A DNA stretch of 64,000 nt from Homalodisca vitripennis (lineage: Eukaryota > Arthropoda > Insecta > Hemiptera > Cicadellidae). A program made the position numbers and the translations under genes. The notes beneath the pieces are model-generated. The model was given only the letters and a program-made list of their open reading frames with translations. It was not told the origin of the DNA and ran no database searches. Location: assembly GCF_021130785.1 (NCBI RefSeq), contig NC_060213.1, forward strand, positions 69,429,501 through 69,493,500, read 5' to 3'. The first letter of the stretch is position 1; every line of letters starts with the position of its first letter. Below are positions 12,820 through 23,989 of this stretch, piece by piece.

Positions 12820-13640
12820 GATGTTTTAGTATCGTTATTTGAAAAATTCAGGGGATTTAAATTAGTGGTTAGCAGGCCCGTTAATCAGATATATCGAGTT
12901 AGAGTAAGACAGGCGTAAGGATAATCTAATTAGTGGTTACCAGATCAGTTCATCAAGAATAATAGTTAGTGGAAATAGCCAGGGGATTTCTACTAGTGGT
13001 TAGCAGGTCAGTCAGCCAGATGCATCGAATTAGTGGAGTTAGTAATGCAGACCAAATAGCCAGGGGATTTCAACTAGTGGTTAGCAGGTCAGTCAGCCAG
13101 ATGCATCGAATTAGTGGAGTTAGTAATACAGACCAAATAGCCAGGAGATTTTAATTGGTGGTTAGCAGGTCAGTCAGTCTGATGCATCGAATTAGTGGAG
13201 TTTGTAATACAGACCAAATAGCCAGGAGATTTTAATTGGTGGTTAGCAGGTCAGTCAATCTAATGCATCGAATTAGTGGAGTTAGTAATGCAGACCAAAT
13301 AGCCAGGGCATTTTAATTGTTGGTAAGCAGGTCAGTCAGTCTGATGTTTCGAATTAGTGTAGGACAAGCAAGGGAATAATAAGGATCCACTTCCAACCTG
13401 ATCAGTCACCAAGTATCTAGAGATAGTGGAAATTATCAGGTTAGTGTTAAGTGGTTAGCAAGTCAGTTGGACAGAGGTATTGAGTTAGTGGAGTTAGTAA
13501 GACATAACAAATAGACTGGGTTTTTAATTGGTGGTTAGCAGGTTACTCTCTCAGATGCATAGAGTTAGTGGCATTAGTAAGACAAGCTAAATAGTCAGAG
13601 GATATTGGTTGATGGTTAACAGCTCCGTTAGTCAAATTTA
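12820..13640. repeat. 81-bp minisatellite with degenerate flanks
   Basis: The block CCAGGGGATTT..GTGGTTAGCAGGTCAGTCAG..GATGCATCGAATTAGTGGAG restarts at 12979, 13060, 13141, 13222 and 13303, an exact 81-bp period. More degenerate units lie on both sides (GGTTAGCAGG recurs from about 12867 to 13540). Because 81 is divisible by 3, one frame stays open across two units (12969-13154), encoding a repeated LVVSRSVSQMHRISGVSN. This is a by-product of the period. Nothing suggests translation. Confidence 0.93.
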
Positions 13641-14785
13641 TCGAGTTTGTGAATGGAGTAACTGACAGTGAATGTATTACTGTTGGTGGTCAGCAGGTCA
13701 TATAGTCGAATTTTATAATGCACTGCATTATAGCTTAGGCGTTTAGGACTACCAGGAAACTAGAGTTAGAAGGTACATGAATATACGATTAAGAGTGTAG
13801 AGCTAGCGTACTATAAGCGCCCGAGAAGCTACAAGGAATCAAGAGCTTTGTGCATTAGTCGGTAAAGTTTTTAATGAAAAGATATGAATGAACGTTCACA
13901 TACAGCATAAATAGTAAGCATACTACTCGTATATGTCTCAGTCATGATCCTTAACCGGCCAGTCTATATTACCTCTTACTTATTTTAAATACACAGATAC
14001 ATCTATAGAAATACCTGAAACTGTTTCTACATTGAGTCATATTGTTTACCTACTTCCTACAATCTAAATTCAACCTCGAGATATAATGTCCTAAATAGTG
14101 CTTATAGATTAATCACAGCCTCTGTAAACTTGCCACACTCTAACATCGGGGCACAAGCATTTACTAGCAATACGAAGATGGTATCTATATAGACATCTAC
14201 TCATTACCCGAGCTACGATTGGTGCAAAATGTATTTATTTGACTTGCCATTTTTGTAGAACAATCCAGCAGAATCTACAGAGCCTGTTCTTCTCAGATCC
14301 AAAGAAGAATCAACTTCAGATAGCACGAACTATAAAACCTGGAGGAGCATCATGAGGCCTCACACACCAATTTATTGTAATTTTCTGTTAAAATTTTTTG
14401 TTAAACATTATTAGCGTTTTCATGACAACGGTGTTTACAATTGCTCAGTGCATATTGTTAGGACGGGAAAGACACAGCCTGAACGAAATTTTCACACATA
14501 TTTGAAGTATAACCAATCTTTTCTGTTCTTATGCCATATACTAATACTAATAGAAATAATAATAATACAAATATATTACGAAATGTTAGTAAAACAGTTA
14601 TGTTGTAGTCAACGAAATAAATGACACATTAATGTGCAAGTATCTTAATAAATGTTAAGAAATAATACATCTAGTCCAATTAAATCATCCTCATTGCATG
14701 TTACCTTATAGCGAAACACCAAGAAACTGCTCTCCAAATTCACAGTTGCATACCACATGACTTTTAAGATCAATGCTGTTTTGAA
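13641..14785. other. Intergenic stretch, no feature recognised
   Basis: The minisatellite fades out by about 13730. The rest has only short frames and AT-rich sequence, and I see no motif. Confidence 0.4.
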
Positions 14786-14789
14786 TGAC

Positions 14790-15500
14790 TTCCACATGTT
14801 GAGAAACAAGAATAACCGTTAAATCCAGGGCTGACGTGTCAGGTTATCTTAGACTACAGTTCGGCTCGCTAAAGAACTTAGATGACAAGGAAAATGGAAT
14901 GGTTTGTGATCCCCTTGTTCTTCTTCACAGATTAATTGACCCACACGCCCCTCGTCTGACGCATGCAAACGATCAATCAGTTTTGAAATGTATAAGAATG
15001 TATAAGGGATTTGTAAAGGTTGATTAGTTATTATATCCTCTATTTCTGCTACTATTTGTGCATATATCTGAGAGCCGACATAACGAAATTTCGTTACCAC
15101 ATGTTAAATCTCAGATGTAATAAAGAGACAATCGTCTTTAGCTAACCATAATTTCATGCATTTTGATTAAAATGTGACTGCAATTCTATTTACTCCTTGT
15201 GGTAGATCCTCTAATGTTGCGTTGGGGACTTGTACTTGGATCAGTTGACGTTCTCATTGATATGATTGATGTCAGGCTTACTTTTGTTTGCTGTTTTGTT
15301 GAATTAGGAGGCACAGTTCCTCAAGCTGTTGTAATCTTACATTTTCTTCACGTAACCCAGGAAGTTGACTATCGCGTGGTAGAGCCATCCTGCATTAAGG
15401 GTTTATCTTCGTTGGTTGAAAACAAATCCAACAGATTTTCCTTGTTTCTTTCAGTTGAACTCGGGGTCATTGATATAGTAAATAAAAGTGGTTAATCATT
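14790..15500 (-). pseudogene. Ty3/Gypsy gag remnant
   Basis: Minus-strand translation, across several stops and frame breaks, gives a gag-like order. First comes an N-terminal leucine/glutamine-rich helix (LREENVRLQQLEEL, about 15315-15355). Next comes a short stretch with KDDCLFITSEI near 15120. Then an 83-codon frame (14849-15100) carries VVTKFRYVGSQIYAQIVAEI, a PYTFL segment and DRLHASDEGRVGQLICEEE ending in GDHKP. This TKFRYV..L..ERL..SxEQRxxQLL..EELGDxKPS pattern is the capsid-like region of insect Ty3/Gypsy gags. No protease or pol follows, and no LTR is recognisable nearby. It is an old fragment unrelated in position to the Gypsy copy at 34.7-41.8 kb. Confidence 0.6.
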
Positions 15501-15678
15501 TGATAACTATTTACTACCAATAGTTCTTTTTATTACATTTTAATAAATGCAACTTACACAAAATAAACATACACTTACGAGATAACTAGTTTCAATGTTT
15601 ATATTAAACAACTAATGAACTTTATAAACCAAAATAAATAAACACATTTTGTTGCTAAGAACAATTGACAGCTGTTAA

Positions 15679-16699
15679 CCCTCCAACTGTTGTTTATCAA
15701 AATTTTGATAAACATAACCCTTAGCTGATTGTTGTTCGTCAAAAATTTTGATAAACAAACATTTCCTTGCATAATCACTCATAACAGTATATTCCGGCAA
15801 CGTATCGATTCGATTCATGCACCATTGGATTCGGGGAAAAAAAGCCTAAGGAATACTATAGTTTTATTCCTCTTTATATTGTAGTTGCAACGTACCAAGT
15901 TCGTAGTTTGGAACGTAAAAGATGTGACCGCCATGTTGTCGATGCCGTCTGAGTTGTTGTGATGTGACGAGTCGTGTTTATTAGTAAGTTTCAGTAGGTT
16001 TATTTGTGTTTTTAGTGTTGTGTTTAGTGTGTGGTGAATTGTTAAATATTGCAGTAGTGCAAATAAATATATTTTAGAATAAATAAATTTCTCAAAAATT
16101 TTTCGCAAAATTTTTGAGTAATGACAAAATTAAACTTTTTTTCGACTCTTCAAAAAAAAGTTATAGAATTTATTTTACTACTGCTGTATAGTTTACTTCA
16201 TTCTGAGTAATAAAATATGCAATATAACATGTATAGAAGTAAAACTGTATTAGTAAAACTTTTATTAGCAAACTCTTACATATACACCCTATTTTCACAA
16301 TTTATGCGCATCGCTGCTTTTTGTTATATAGTGTTATTATAGTTTTCATAAATTTGTATAATGCTTATGTGTTTCCGAAACTAGAATACATTTGACACAC
16401 AATGGTACTCTCACTTTTATAGTTTTCTTACTATAACTTGGTTTGCTAGGTATGGTCCCCCCCAAATAAAAAAAAAAATGTAAATTTTGAATTTCATGGG
16501 AAAAAAAATTTTAGTAAACATTTTTTTAAGGCCAAATTTAAATACTAATATTATTATATGTTTAATTCTGAACACAAAAATATATACTTCTATATATATT
16601 ACTTTTAATTTATATTTTTAATAAATTTTTTAAAAAACCCTTGCACGAGGCTCGAAAACATGCCGCCACTACAGGAAAAAATGACTGCCAGTTGGAGGG
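15679..16699. mobile_element. piggyBac-type non-autonomous element (TTAA target site)
   Basis: The left edge reads TTAA then CCCTCCAACTG (TTAA at 15675-15678). The right edge reads CAGTTGGAGGG then TTAA (16700-16703). This is a perfect 11-bp terminal inverted repeat flanked by TTAA on both sides, the target duplication expected for the piggyBac superfamily. Just inside the left end is a second nested repeat: AAAATTTTGATAAAC occurs twice, at about 15700 and 15740. The 1021-bp interior holds a 97-codon minus frame (15815-16108) that I do not recognise as transposase, so the copy is probably non-autonomous. Confidence 0.75.
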
Positions 16700-16703
16700 T
16701 TAA

Positions 16704-17329
16704 CACCACACCACCACCACAAACACAAATGTTATCCGCATACGGGTCGAATCTGTAACATCAACTGCCCTAAGAAATCCAACGTTAGTACAGAAGGTTC
16801 CAGGTATTCTCCTCATCCTAACTAAATCTTCCTAACAAAGTTAAATTAAGACATTTTCCATAAAAATAATTTTTTTAAAGAGACGTATAAGTAAATAATA
16901 AACAATAATAATTAGGATCGCTTTGTTGATTATTAAATAAAATATTCAAAAGGTATGTGTAACGAGTAGAAAAGTTCATTTAAATTATGAAATAATAGTG
17001 AATTGTTAAGAATAATAATTATTATTCAATATAAAAATTATAGTATTGAAAAAATTTTTTATACTCTATTAAAACTATTAGCATGTTTGAGTAGCTATTT
17101 ACAAAAATATGGATAGAATCGGGTTGTTGTTTATTTCTTACTGTTCAAAACATAAATAACGGAACACTGGTTTTCACTATTCTTCCGTCTTGGATAATAG
17201 TTTTCAGCTAAGTTTTAACATAACAAATATATGTCTTTTATATTAAAAATAGTGTATTTCTACTAAGTAGGGGTTTACTAATTATGCATAATCTTATTAT
17301 GTAATGCATATTAACTGGTAAAGGTATGC
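16704..17329. other. AT-rich intergenic stretch, no feature recognised
   Basis: Very AT-rich sequence with short A/T runs. No frame longer than about 60 codons, no recognisable element. Confidence 0.45.
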
Positions 17330-17520
17330 AAAATAATATACAGAATGACACAATATATATTTATCAAACAGAACAAGGGGGAGAGTCGATACAGTACAAG
17401 ATCGAAGGTACTGATTGATAAAATGTGCAACGGCCACAGACAGGATTTGAACCTGTGCTATCTCTACTAACTCAGACCCAAAGCTCAATGTCTTAGACCA
17501 TTCGGCAATCGGGACTCCCG
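17330..17520 (-). mobile_element. tRNA-derived SINE
   Basis: The minus strand begins GGGAGTCCCGATTGCCGAATGG. The A-box-like part is TTGCCGAATGGTCTAAG and the B-box is GGTTCAAATCC about 55 nt further on. The head resembles a class II (Leu/Ser-like) tRNA. The 5' and 3' acceptor halves do not pair (GTCCCGA against CTGTGGC), so it is not a functional tRNA. A non-tRNA body (GTACTGTATCGACTCTC...) and an AT-rich tail follow to about 17330. That structure is characteristic of tRNA-derived SINEs transcribed by RNA polymerase III. Confidence 0.7.
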
Positions 17521-18437
17521 ATTTAAAATAATAACTACGTCCATTTTAATTAGTTTAATTTATAGATAAATTTATTTTTAAATTCGGTTTAGTAAGAAAT
17601 TTTTGAACAGCAAACCAAATATATAAATGTTACTTTTTGAGGTTTCAGTTATATTACAAGTTTGAAGGAGGATACAGAGTGATCCGTATTTTTCCATACT
17701 AATTACCTTTGTGGCGTTCAATAATTTGAAGTGTCTTCACAAACATATTGGAGCTTTAAATATAACATATAGCAGGACGAAGTTCATATTTTCTCAATTT
17801 GTTATATTTTATCCAATGACCTTATATTGTTAGTCAAAAGGAAAAGTTTAGATATATTCTTTATATGACATAATTTCAGAACACCTTAGTTGTATTTATT
17901 GAATGAATTATGAACAGCATTTATTAAACACTTAATGTTAACCTTTTCTTCCATAGTTAAACTTCAATACTATAAGTAAACCATATTTTCTGTACAACTG
18001 AGATTTACTGTTCAATTAATTCGTTATGCGTACTGTTGACTGCGACACTTAAAGTTTCCGAAGAGATTTTATTAGCTTTATAGTGCCTAACTGTGGAAGA
18101 TGAATAACTATTAATTGGCGTTATGCGTATAACGTTAAAACGCCTCTACCTCCCTCATGCCTTATCCTAATTCCTATCCATGTTACCCATGCTGGGAGAG
18201 TCCCAATCCTAATCGGGAAGTGTCTTTCTCATAGTTTGCTGGGGCTGAAGTGCCGACGCGATAGTGAAGATACAGATCTGAGACCAGCCATATCAGTCCA
18301 ATAGTTATAATTTTAATATTAACAGCCCTCTTAAAATTCCTTTCACCGTAGAAGACCTTTCTCTTTGGCATGGTATACATACCACGTCATATCTTTAATA
18401 AAACCACGTAAAAAGATATGACTATAGGCCAGAGTCA
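17521..18437. other. Intergenic stretch, no feature recognised
   Basis: AT-rich to about 18100. 18120-18300 is more balanced in composition but shows no recognisable coding similarity in any frame. The 65-codon minus frame at 18183-18380 has no motif I know. Confidence 0.4.
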
Positions 18438-18755
18438 CTAACCTGTGCAAAACTTTGGAGTGCATGGTGAACTGTGGCCTGATATGGTATGGAAAATAAA
18501 CGATCAACTACAAATATCTCGATCTCGCTAGAGACTACAATCTTAGATGCATTCCTCGAACGAAAACAGGTTTTAGCGGTCTTCTTCGACCTTAGAAAAG
18601 CCTGTGATACCGCCTGGCGACGAGGGATTATAAACACCTTGGTGTTGTGGAAGGACGGCGGAAACATGTTTTCATTCATAACAAACTTTATGAACGGTAG
18701 GATTTTCCCTGTAAGGCTCGGAACAAACCTTTCTGATTGTGTAAATCTAATAAAA
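18438..18755 (+). pseudogene. Jockey-type LINE reverse transcriptase fragment
   Basis: Reading from 18438 in one frame gives TNLCKTLECMVNCGLIWY, the CKTxERMVNxRLxWYL block of Jockey-clade reverse transcriptases. After a frame break, 18489-18755 gives RSTTNISISLETTILDAF and then VFFDLRKACDTAWRRGI, which is palm motif A (FDLxKAYDTxWR) with the first catalytic aspartate. A fingers/palm segment ending FPVRLGTNLSD follows. The YxDD block and everything after are missing, so this is an internal fragment of roughly 100 codons, with one frameshift and a stop. The next feature, a mariner-type transposase half, begins about 40 bp downstream and may have inserted into this copy. Confidence 0.8.
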
Positions 18756-18793
18756 TAAAGTGCTCCGAGGATTTTTCTCTCTTTGTTGTCGAC

Positions 18794-19453
18794 TTTGCTA
18801 CATAAACTGTGCAACATGAGAGAGACTCTCCAAAATTTAATGTGTTTTACTCGGTTTCACGGGAAAAGATGTACCGTCCATTTTTCTTTGCTGAGAACAC
18901 TGTTACAGGAATAACATATCTCGATATGCTTGAGAATTATCTTTTCCCCCAATTGGAGACTGATTCGAACGACTTCATTTACCAACAGGACGGGGCACCA
19001 CCACATTAGCATCTCGCAGTCCGGCAATTTTTAAATCAAAGAACTCGTGACCCGTGGATCGGCCGTACTGGACAAAATGACGCATCCTTACATTTCTGGC
19101 CTCCAAGGTCACCGGACCTTATTTTATGTTATTTTTTCTTGCGGGGTTTCATCAAAGACTCTGTATATGTGCCTCCGCTACCAACAACAATGGATGAGCT
19201 GAGGAATCCCATTTCAACAGCAGTGGAATCAGTAACTCAGGACATGCTCGCTGCAGTGTGGGATGAATTTGAATACCGCATAGACATATGCCGTGTTTCT
19301 AAAGATGGACTTACTGAACACCTTTTAAAAGGTATGAAAAAGAAACTTTTTGAGTTTCCCTTTCAGCCAAAAAAAAATAGTAATTGTATATGTTTACTAC
19401 TGTTCGAATTATATACATGTGAAATCGGATGATTCTTTTTGATACACCCTGTA
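18794..19453 (+). pseudogene. Mariner-type (IS630-Tc1-mariner) transposase, 3' half, with terminal TIR
   Basis: A single frame running from 18809 gives HERDSPKFNVF, PFFFAENTVTG, YLDMLENYLFPQLE and QQDGAPPH, then an in-frame TAG at 19007-19009. The same frame continues with VRQFL, WIGRTGQNDASLHFWPPRSP, DSVYVPPLPTTMDEL and YRIDICRVSKDGLTEHL. QQDGAPPH and RSPDL carry the second and third acidic catalytic residues of the DDE/D triad. The N-terminal DNA-binding domains and the first aspartate are absent. The TAG replaces what is normally a Trp codon in this family. After the stop, the sequence ends ATACACCCTG at 19451 followed by TA, the outer edge of the 3' TIR with its TA target dinucleotide. 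This is a 5'-truncated, dead copy. Confidence 0.85.
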
Positions 19454-19728
19454 TATTCGCCGCAAGAAGATCTGTATCACCGGACAAATTGTACGAGTCA
19501 CAATACATCGACTCAATGACAATGGAGTCGTCAAAACACGTTTTCTTTTTCAAACGAAAACATCAAATCAATCTTAGTGCAGGGACAATAGTACATTGTG
19601 TAGCACACATCATGGATTTTAATTCAAAATTTCTTACATCTATATCAAACAATTCTCATTCACTCGTACAATTTTAAAATTATGCCTCTTCCATTCTCCG
19701 CCAATATAACCCACTTCAAACAGCAGAA
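19454..19728. other. Short stretch between transposon fragments, nothing recognised
   Basis: A 82-codon plus frame overlaps this stretch (19429-19677) but begins inside the mariner TIR and shows no motif. Confidence 0.4.
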
Positions 19729-19965
19729 TCAGCTGTCTGATTGTGTGGTCTCCCAGGTAAATGCAGAAACTCCCCTGCAAAAAGGTCTTGTGAAAAGGAA
19801 CTTAAGGTGCATTTTGAACGTCTTGGCGTTAGGGAATGTTTTTATTGAATTTGGTAGTCTGTTAATAAATATAACACCTGCCTGCGAGGGCAGGTGTTCA
19901 AAAACCACCGTTCTGTGTCTCTCAGTTCGTAGTAGTTCTCTACCTCGTGTCTCATGCATATGTAT
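19729..19965 (-). pseudogene. LINE reverse-transcriptase C-terminal tail
   Basis: The minus frame contains HETRGRELLRTERHRTVVF followed by EHLPSQAGVIFINRLP, a NAKTFK block and a LKFLF stretch. The sequence TRGRxxxRTxRHRTVxFExLPSQxGxxFxNxLP..FKxxLK is the conserved C-terminal tail of Jockey/RTE-like LINE polymerases in insects. Only this tail is present. The frame continues further 5' into unrelated GC-rich sequence (to 20067), so the element is 5'-truncated at about 19965. It is on the opposite strand to the RT fragment at 18438-18755, so the two are separate insertions. Confidence 0.65.
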
Positions 19966-21842
19966 GCCACGGCCTCTGGTTAAAGGTCGGGACACACATC
20001 CACAGTGCCCGACACGTGAGTCGGCCGAGTGTCGGTGCGGGCACGGCTCGGTTACGTGAGGCCACACATGTCCGTACGAAGCCCGAGCGCAAAAACCTCA
20101 CTGTTTAGACAAGAGCATATTTCTTTTGGGTTTTGCAGTGACAGATACTTAAAAAACGTTCAGAAAATAACGTATTGCTTAAGATGATGAATGTTAACTT
20201 TAATGTTGTTAATTTCATTAATCGCTGTGGCGAATGAAACATTGCAATGATGCAGTAAAGCTTGGTACAATCAGCTGTAAAATTTGTATTAACATTGTAA
20301 CATTTGTAATGAAAATGTATAAGCAAATAACTTTCCAGTTCACGTTCCTACCTAAGTCAGTTTATTTGCTATGCCTGCACAAAAAATGCGTTATCAAGTC
20401 AACACTACTAGATATTTAAGTATCGCTTCAGAAACAGTACTTTAATGACGTCCTCATGATACTTCTAATGATTAGTTCTTGTACCTAAGAAATGATAAGT
20501 GCACCGTAACCATTGAGATTCGGACTAAGTTATTCCTTTTGTTTAATTGTAGTTTGCATATGCTTGGGAATATTATAAATTCAACTGCGGATTCGAAAAA
20601 AAAAAAACACAATGACAAAACCTGCATATCTATTAATTTTTATTGATTAGCCTACTTCTGTTAATTTATAGATTACTTGATATATTGAAACATAATAAAA
20701 AGTGTTGGGGACTGTTGTTAAAACATTTTGTAATGTGAGCTTACTCTAGAAATCTATATTTTGTTAACTGTAGTCTTAAGAAAGTAATTAAGAAGATTTT
20801 CAAGAGTACATACCAAATATATATAAATCACCAAGGTTAGAAGAAAACTAGAGAGAGGCGACAAAACAGTTTGTTATACAATGAATTGCAAATACATAAA
20901 ACACAGCTGGTCGAAGTAAAAAATAATTAGTATAAACTCAAAGCCCACTAAAACTTTAACTCTTGGAATTTACAGATTTCTTATACTTTACACGTAGACT
21001 GCGGCGGGCGCACATTAATAGTATGCGGCTGTCCTAAGTCGGTACATGACTAGTGTCGCAGTGAATGTGTTAATGTGTTACAGCCTGCCCTTAGCTATTC
21101 ATATAAATACCTGTAAACTACAGCACCATTAATTTGTGTGAACTAATACAATATCTTCAATTTAATCAAATATTTTACATAAACACGAGAACATTTTAAT
21201 GTATCAACATAGAACACATGTTGGTAATGATTCTTATCTCTCAGGTAATCGAGTTGTTCGTTCCCAAGAAGAGTAATTAACAAAACATAAAAACAGTGGA
21301 CACGAATTGGGCAGTAATAATTCTTACTTAGGCCTAAACTGATAAATCAGTTCATACCATCACTTTTGTTCTTTATAAACGCCGGGAAACAAAATTATTT
21401 CCTAGTAAATAATTGAACCTCTAAACATTTATTTAACAATGTGTAATTCATGTTTGTGCACATATTTATGGTAAACAGTGAGGATTTATCTAGCTTTATT
21501 TAAATTAGCGCTCATCGTTAGCCAATATTTCTTACAACTAGCTGTTTGTAAAGTTATATCTTTCGAGACTCACCTGTCCACTTCAGTCCAACTCATTACG
21601 GCCATTTTTTTTCAGCTTTAGAAAATTATTTGCCTTGTTTCGTTCGCCTTTTGTGGGAGGTAAGGTATCCTCACGTCCAACTTCCAACCTTTATCCAAAA
21701 TTGGTTGCTAGTTTCGACCTCGCTTCTGATGGCACTACAGATACAGAACACACCGTGTACTACAGCCTTCTCTTCGCTGTCTATTTGAAAACTGCTTCAC
21801 AAAAGATGAATAATTTTGTTATTGACGATGTAAGGTTTGAAC
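19966..21842. other. Intergenic stretch with a small GC-rich patch
   Basis: 19975-20095 is unusually GC- and CpG-rich (GTCGGCCGAGTGTCGGTGCG) and looks like the end of some mobile element, but no partner repeat is visible. The remainder is AT-rich. An 83-codon plus frame at 21635-21886 has no motif I recognise. Confidence 0.4.
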
Positions 21843-22008
21843 GGATAACAGGATTTCGTACATTGACCATCGTTAAATGTTTCTAAAGGTATAACACAAA
21901 GGAATTACCTCCACCACCTGACAAAGAGGATAGATTCCAATCCTCGAAACGTTTTTTATATACTTTTGCAACATATAACGATGGCAATTTTCCGAAATCC
22001 TGTTATCC
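21843..22008. repeat. 32-nt inverted repeat around a mutated hammerhead-like core
   Basis: The arms are GGATAACAGGATTTCG..CCATCGTT (21843-21874) and its inverse AACGATGG..CGAAATCCTGTTATCC (21977-22008), with about four mismatches in 32. The ~100-nt loop holds CTGACAAA, a strong stem GAGGAT/ATCCTC, then GAAAC (21918-21950), the order of a hammerhead catalytic core. The normally invariant G of CUGANGA is A here, so cleavage activity is unlikely. Probably a decayed retroelement end. Confidence 0.55.
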
Positions 22009-22490
22009 TTTCAATATCAATATGATAAAGGATCTCAAGTTTTAAACTGTCTAGAGTATGTGGTCTTCATGTAACTCGGTGATGAAAATGTGATGTTTGC
22101 TTCTGAGAGGGTAATGAATTAATCAAACTCTTGAATTAATCAAATTCTATCATTCCTTAAGCGGTAATTTGTTACATGATGTTCTTTTAATCACAGCAAG
22201 TTATATTCGTAATGTTAGCTATAATTTTATTTTGGTACGAAATGTCTTCAGTAGCTCTTGGAACCAATGAATTACATCAAGGTATTTTGTACATAATACT
22301 CAAAAAATACACAAATATTGTTTTCCAAATTATAAACACGTTAATAAATCTTTAAAACAGCATTTCATGGGATGTTTTACATAGCTTGTACCGTTATTTA
22401 GTTGTACTTCATATAGTACATATTTTCGCAATCCAGTTACTTGATACTGGTTAGTATAAGTTACATCCGATGTTCTTGGAACTAAATTCT
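22009..22490. other. AT-rich stretch, no feature recognised
   Basis: Nothing beyond short A/T runs. Confidence 0.4.
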
Positions 22491-22581
22491 TGGCGGATTA
22501 ATAACCTAATTGGCACGCGTATTAATATTTCTCTCGGGAACTTTGTAGCTGCCATTCCTGCTGCCGAGTAACATCTCGCGC
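22491..22581 (+). repeat. Dispersed repeat, inverted copy at 52839-52935
   Basis: TGGCGGATTAATAACCTAAT, GGCACGCGTATTAAT and TAGCTGCC..TCCTGCTGCCG match the reverse complement of 52839-52935 over about 95 bp, with roughly three quarters identical and small gaps. Family unknown. No coding sign. Confidence 0.7.
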
Positions 22582-23985
22582 ACATTGTTTCGTAAGTAAA
22601 AATTTATATTTTCGTATTATTATCCCTTTCATGCGAGACATCTAAATTTGAATGTAATGTAAAGTAAAATTATAACTTGTAAAGTAACTTATCTTGAATG
22701 TGTTTTATTTGCCAGTTAAACTTGGTTAATATTTGTGGCGATGTCCTTCTGACGTGACCACGTTGTCGTGATTATAAGTTGTCTCGATAAATGGCTAGTA
22801 CCGTCGCGGTTTTGTTTTAGGCGAGTTGCAGTTCGCTCTTATCATATTTTAGTTCATATTTTAAACTCTATTTGGCAGCATCGTGGCAATACTGGATTTT
22901 ATTTTACCAAATAGAAGTGGTAAGTATATAAGTAAACTTCGAATTTCGAGTATTCATTACTACAACCTCAGCGGTATCCAACACCATGTGTATTGCCCAT
23001 TTGGTACAAGATGTATCTAATTTCTATGTTGATACTATGTTATAAATTGCAAAATAAAAAAATAACGGGAGATTCTCATAATTTACTTAATGACTTTAAA
23101 AACAACATTATTATGCTGAGTACATTATGCATATATAATATTTACAATATTAAATATGATGCATGATACGATTCTTAAAATTAAATCTGATATATAATAG
23201 TTTCATAAAATATAAATATCATACTGGCCAGGTAGTCAGCTGTGATTCTGAAATCAGACCGTATGTTTACTAGCTTCTCATTGATCATTACCAGTCACAT
23301 GTCTCGTGGTGTGATAGAAGGCGATGTAAACATCTACAGTATGTGCTTTGAGGTGTTTGGAATTTTCCCACTTGCTCCTATGGTGGTGCACGTTTGTTCA
23401 CGTTACAGCATCATGCCCCATACCCCTCTTTTAATTTGCGAGATAGGTAGACATGCACCTTCGTCAAAGTCATTCTCATCTATATAGAACATTAACGATG
23501 TTTTATGCAAAACTCATTTGTTATGCAACTCTCCAGATAAAACATCCCTCGAGATATATGTGGATGGTTAGGCCATGCACGCTAAAATACTTTTGATTGT
23601 ACTTAGTTTGTTGACGAATTGATTTGTTCTGCGATTTTCTTGCTACCATTATGTTTACGACTACGACTAATGAAACCATGTTTACTATCGCTTAACCAAA
23701 TCCCGTGGAGAAACATGCACCGTTATCCAACTCGATGTTCCTTATATAGGAATTAAACTTCGTGCAAGATTTAAACATTCGATTTTGAGTTATCGTGCGA
23801 GTGAGATAAATTAAGTGTTCCAGTGTTTCTCGAGTGTTAAACTTCGCTGAATCTCTGCCAAACAGCGGTATTTCCAAGTTGGCACGTTTTTTAGAAATAA
23901 TATGAAAGCATAAATAAAACTTGTATGAAATTTAATTCTTGATCAATTAAAAGGGTTTGAATAGCGAGGTTAAAAGAAATTTCAG
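22582..23985. other. Intergenic stretch, no feature recognised
   Basis: AT-rich. 23230-23480 has more balanced composition and an 81-codon plus frame, but neither strand gives a motif I know. Confidence 0.4.
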
Positions 23986-23989
23986 AAAC

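Noticed and set aside
12969..13154. Repeat protein encoded by the 81-bp minisatellite
   Set aside because: The frame is open only because the period is a multiple of three, and it closes as soon as units diverge.
17430..17520. Functional tRNA-Leu or tRNA-Ser on the minus strand
   Set aside because: The acceptor halves do not pair and no proper anticodon stem forms. It fits a SINE head better.
19311..19553. 80-codon minus frame ending in the mariner TIR
   Set aside because: It reads the transposon terminus in antisense (contains IQGVSKRIIRF, the usual translation of such a TIR) and has no gene of its own.
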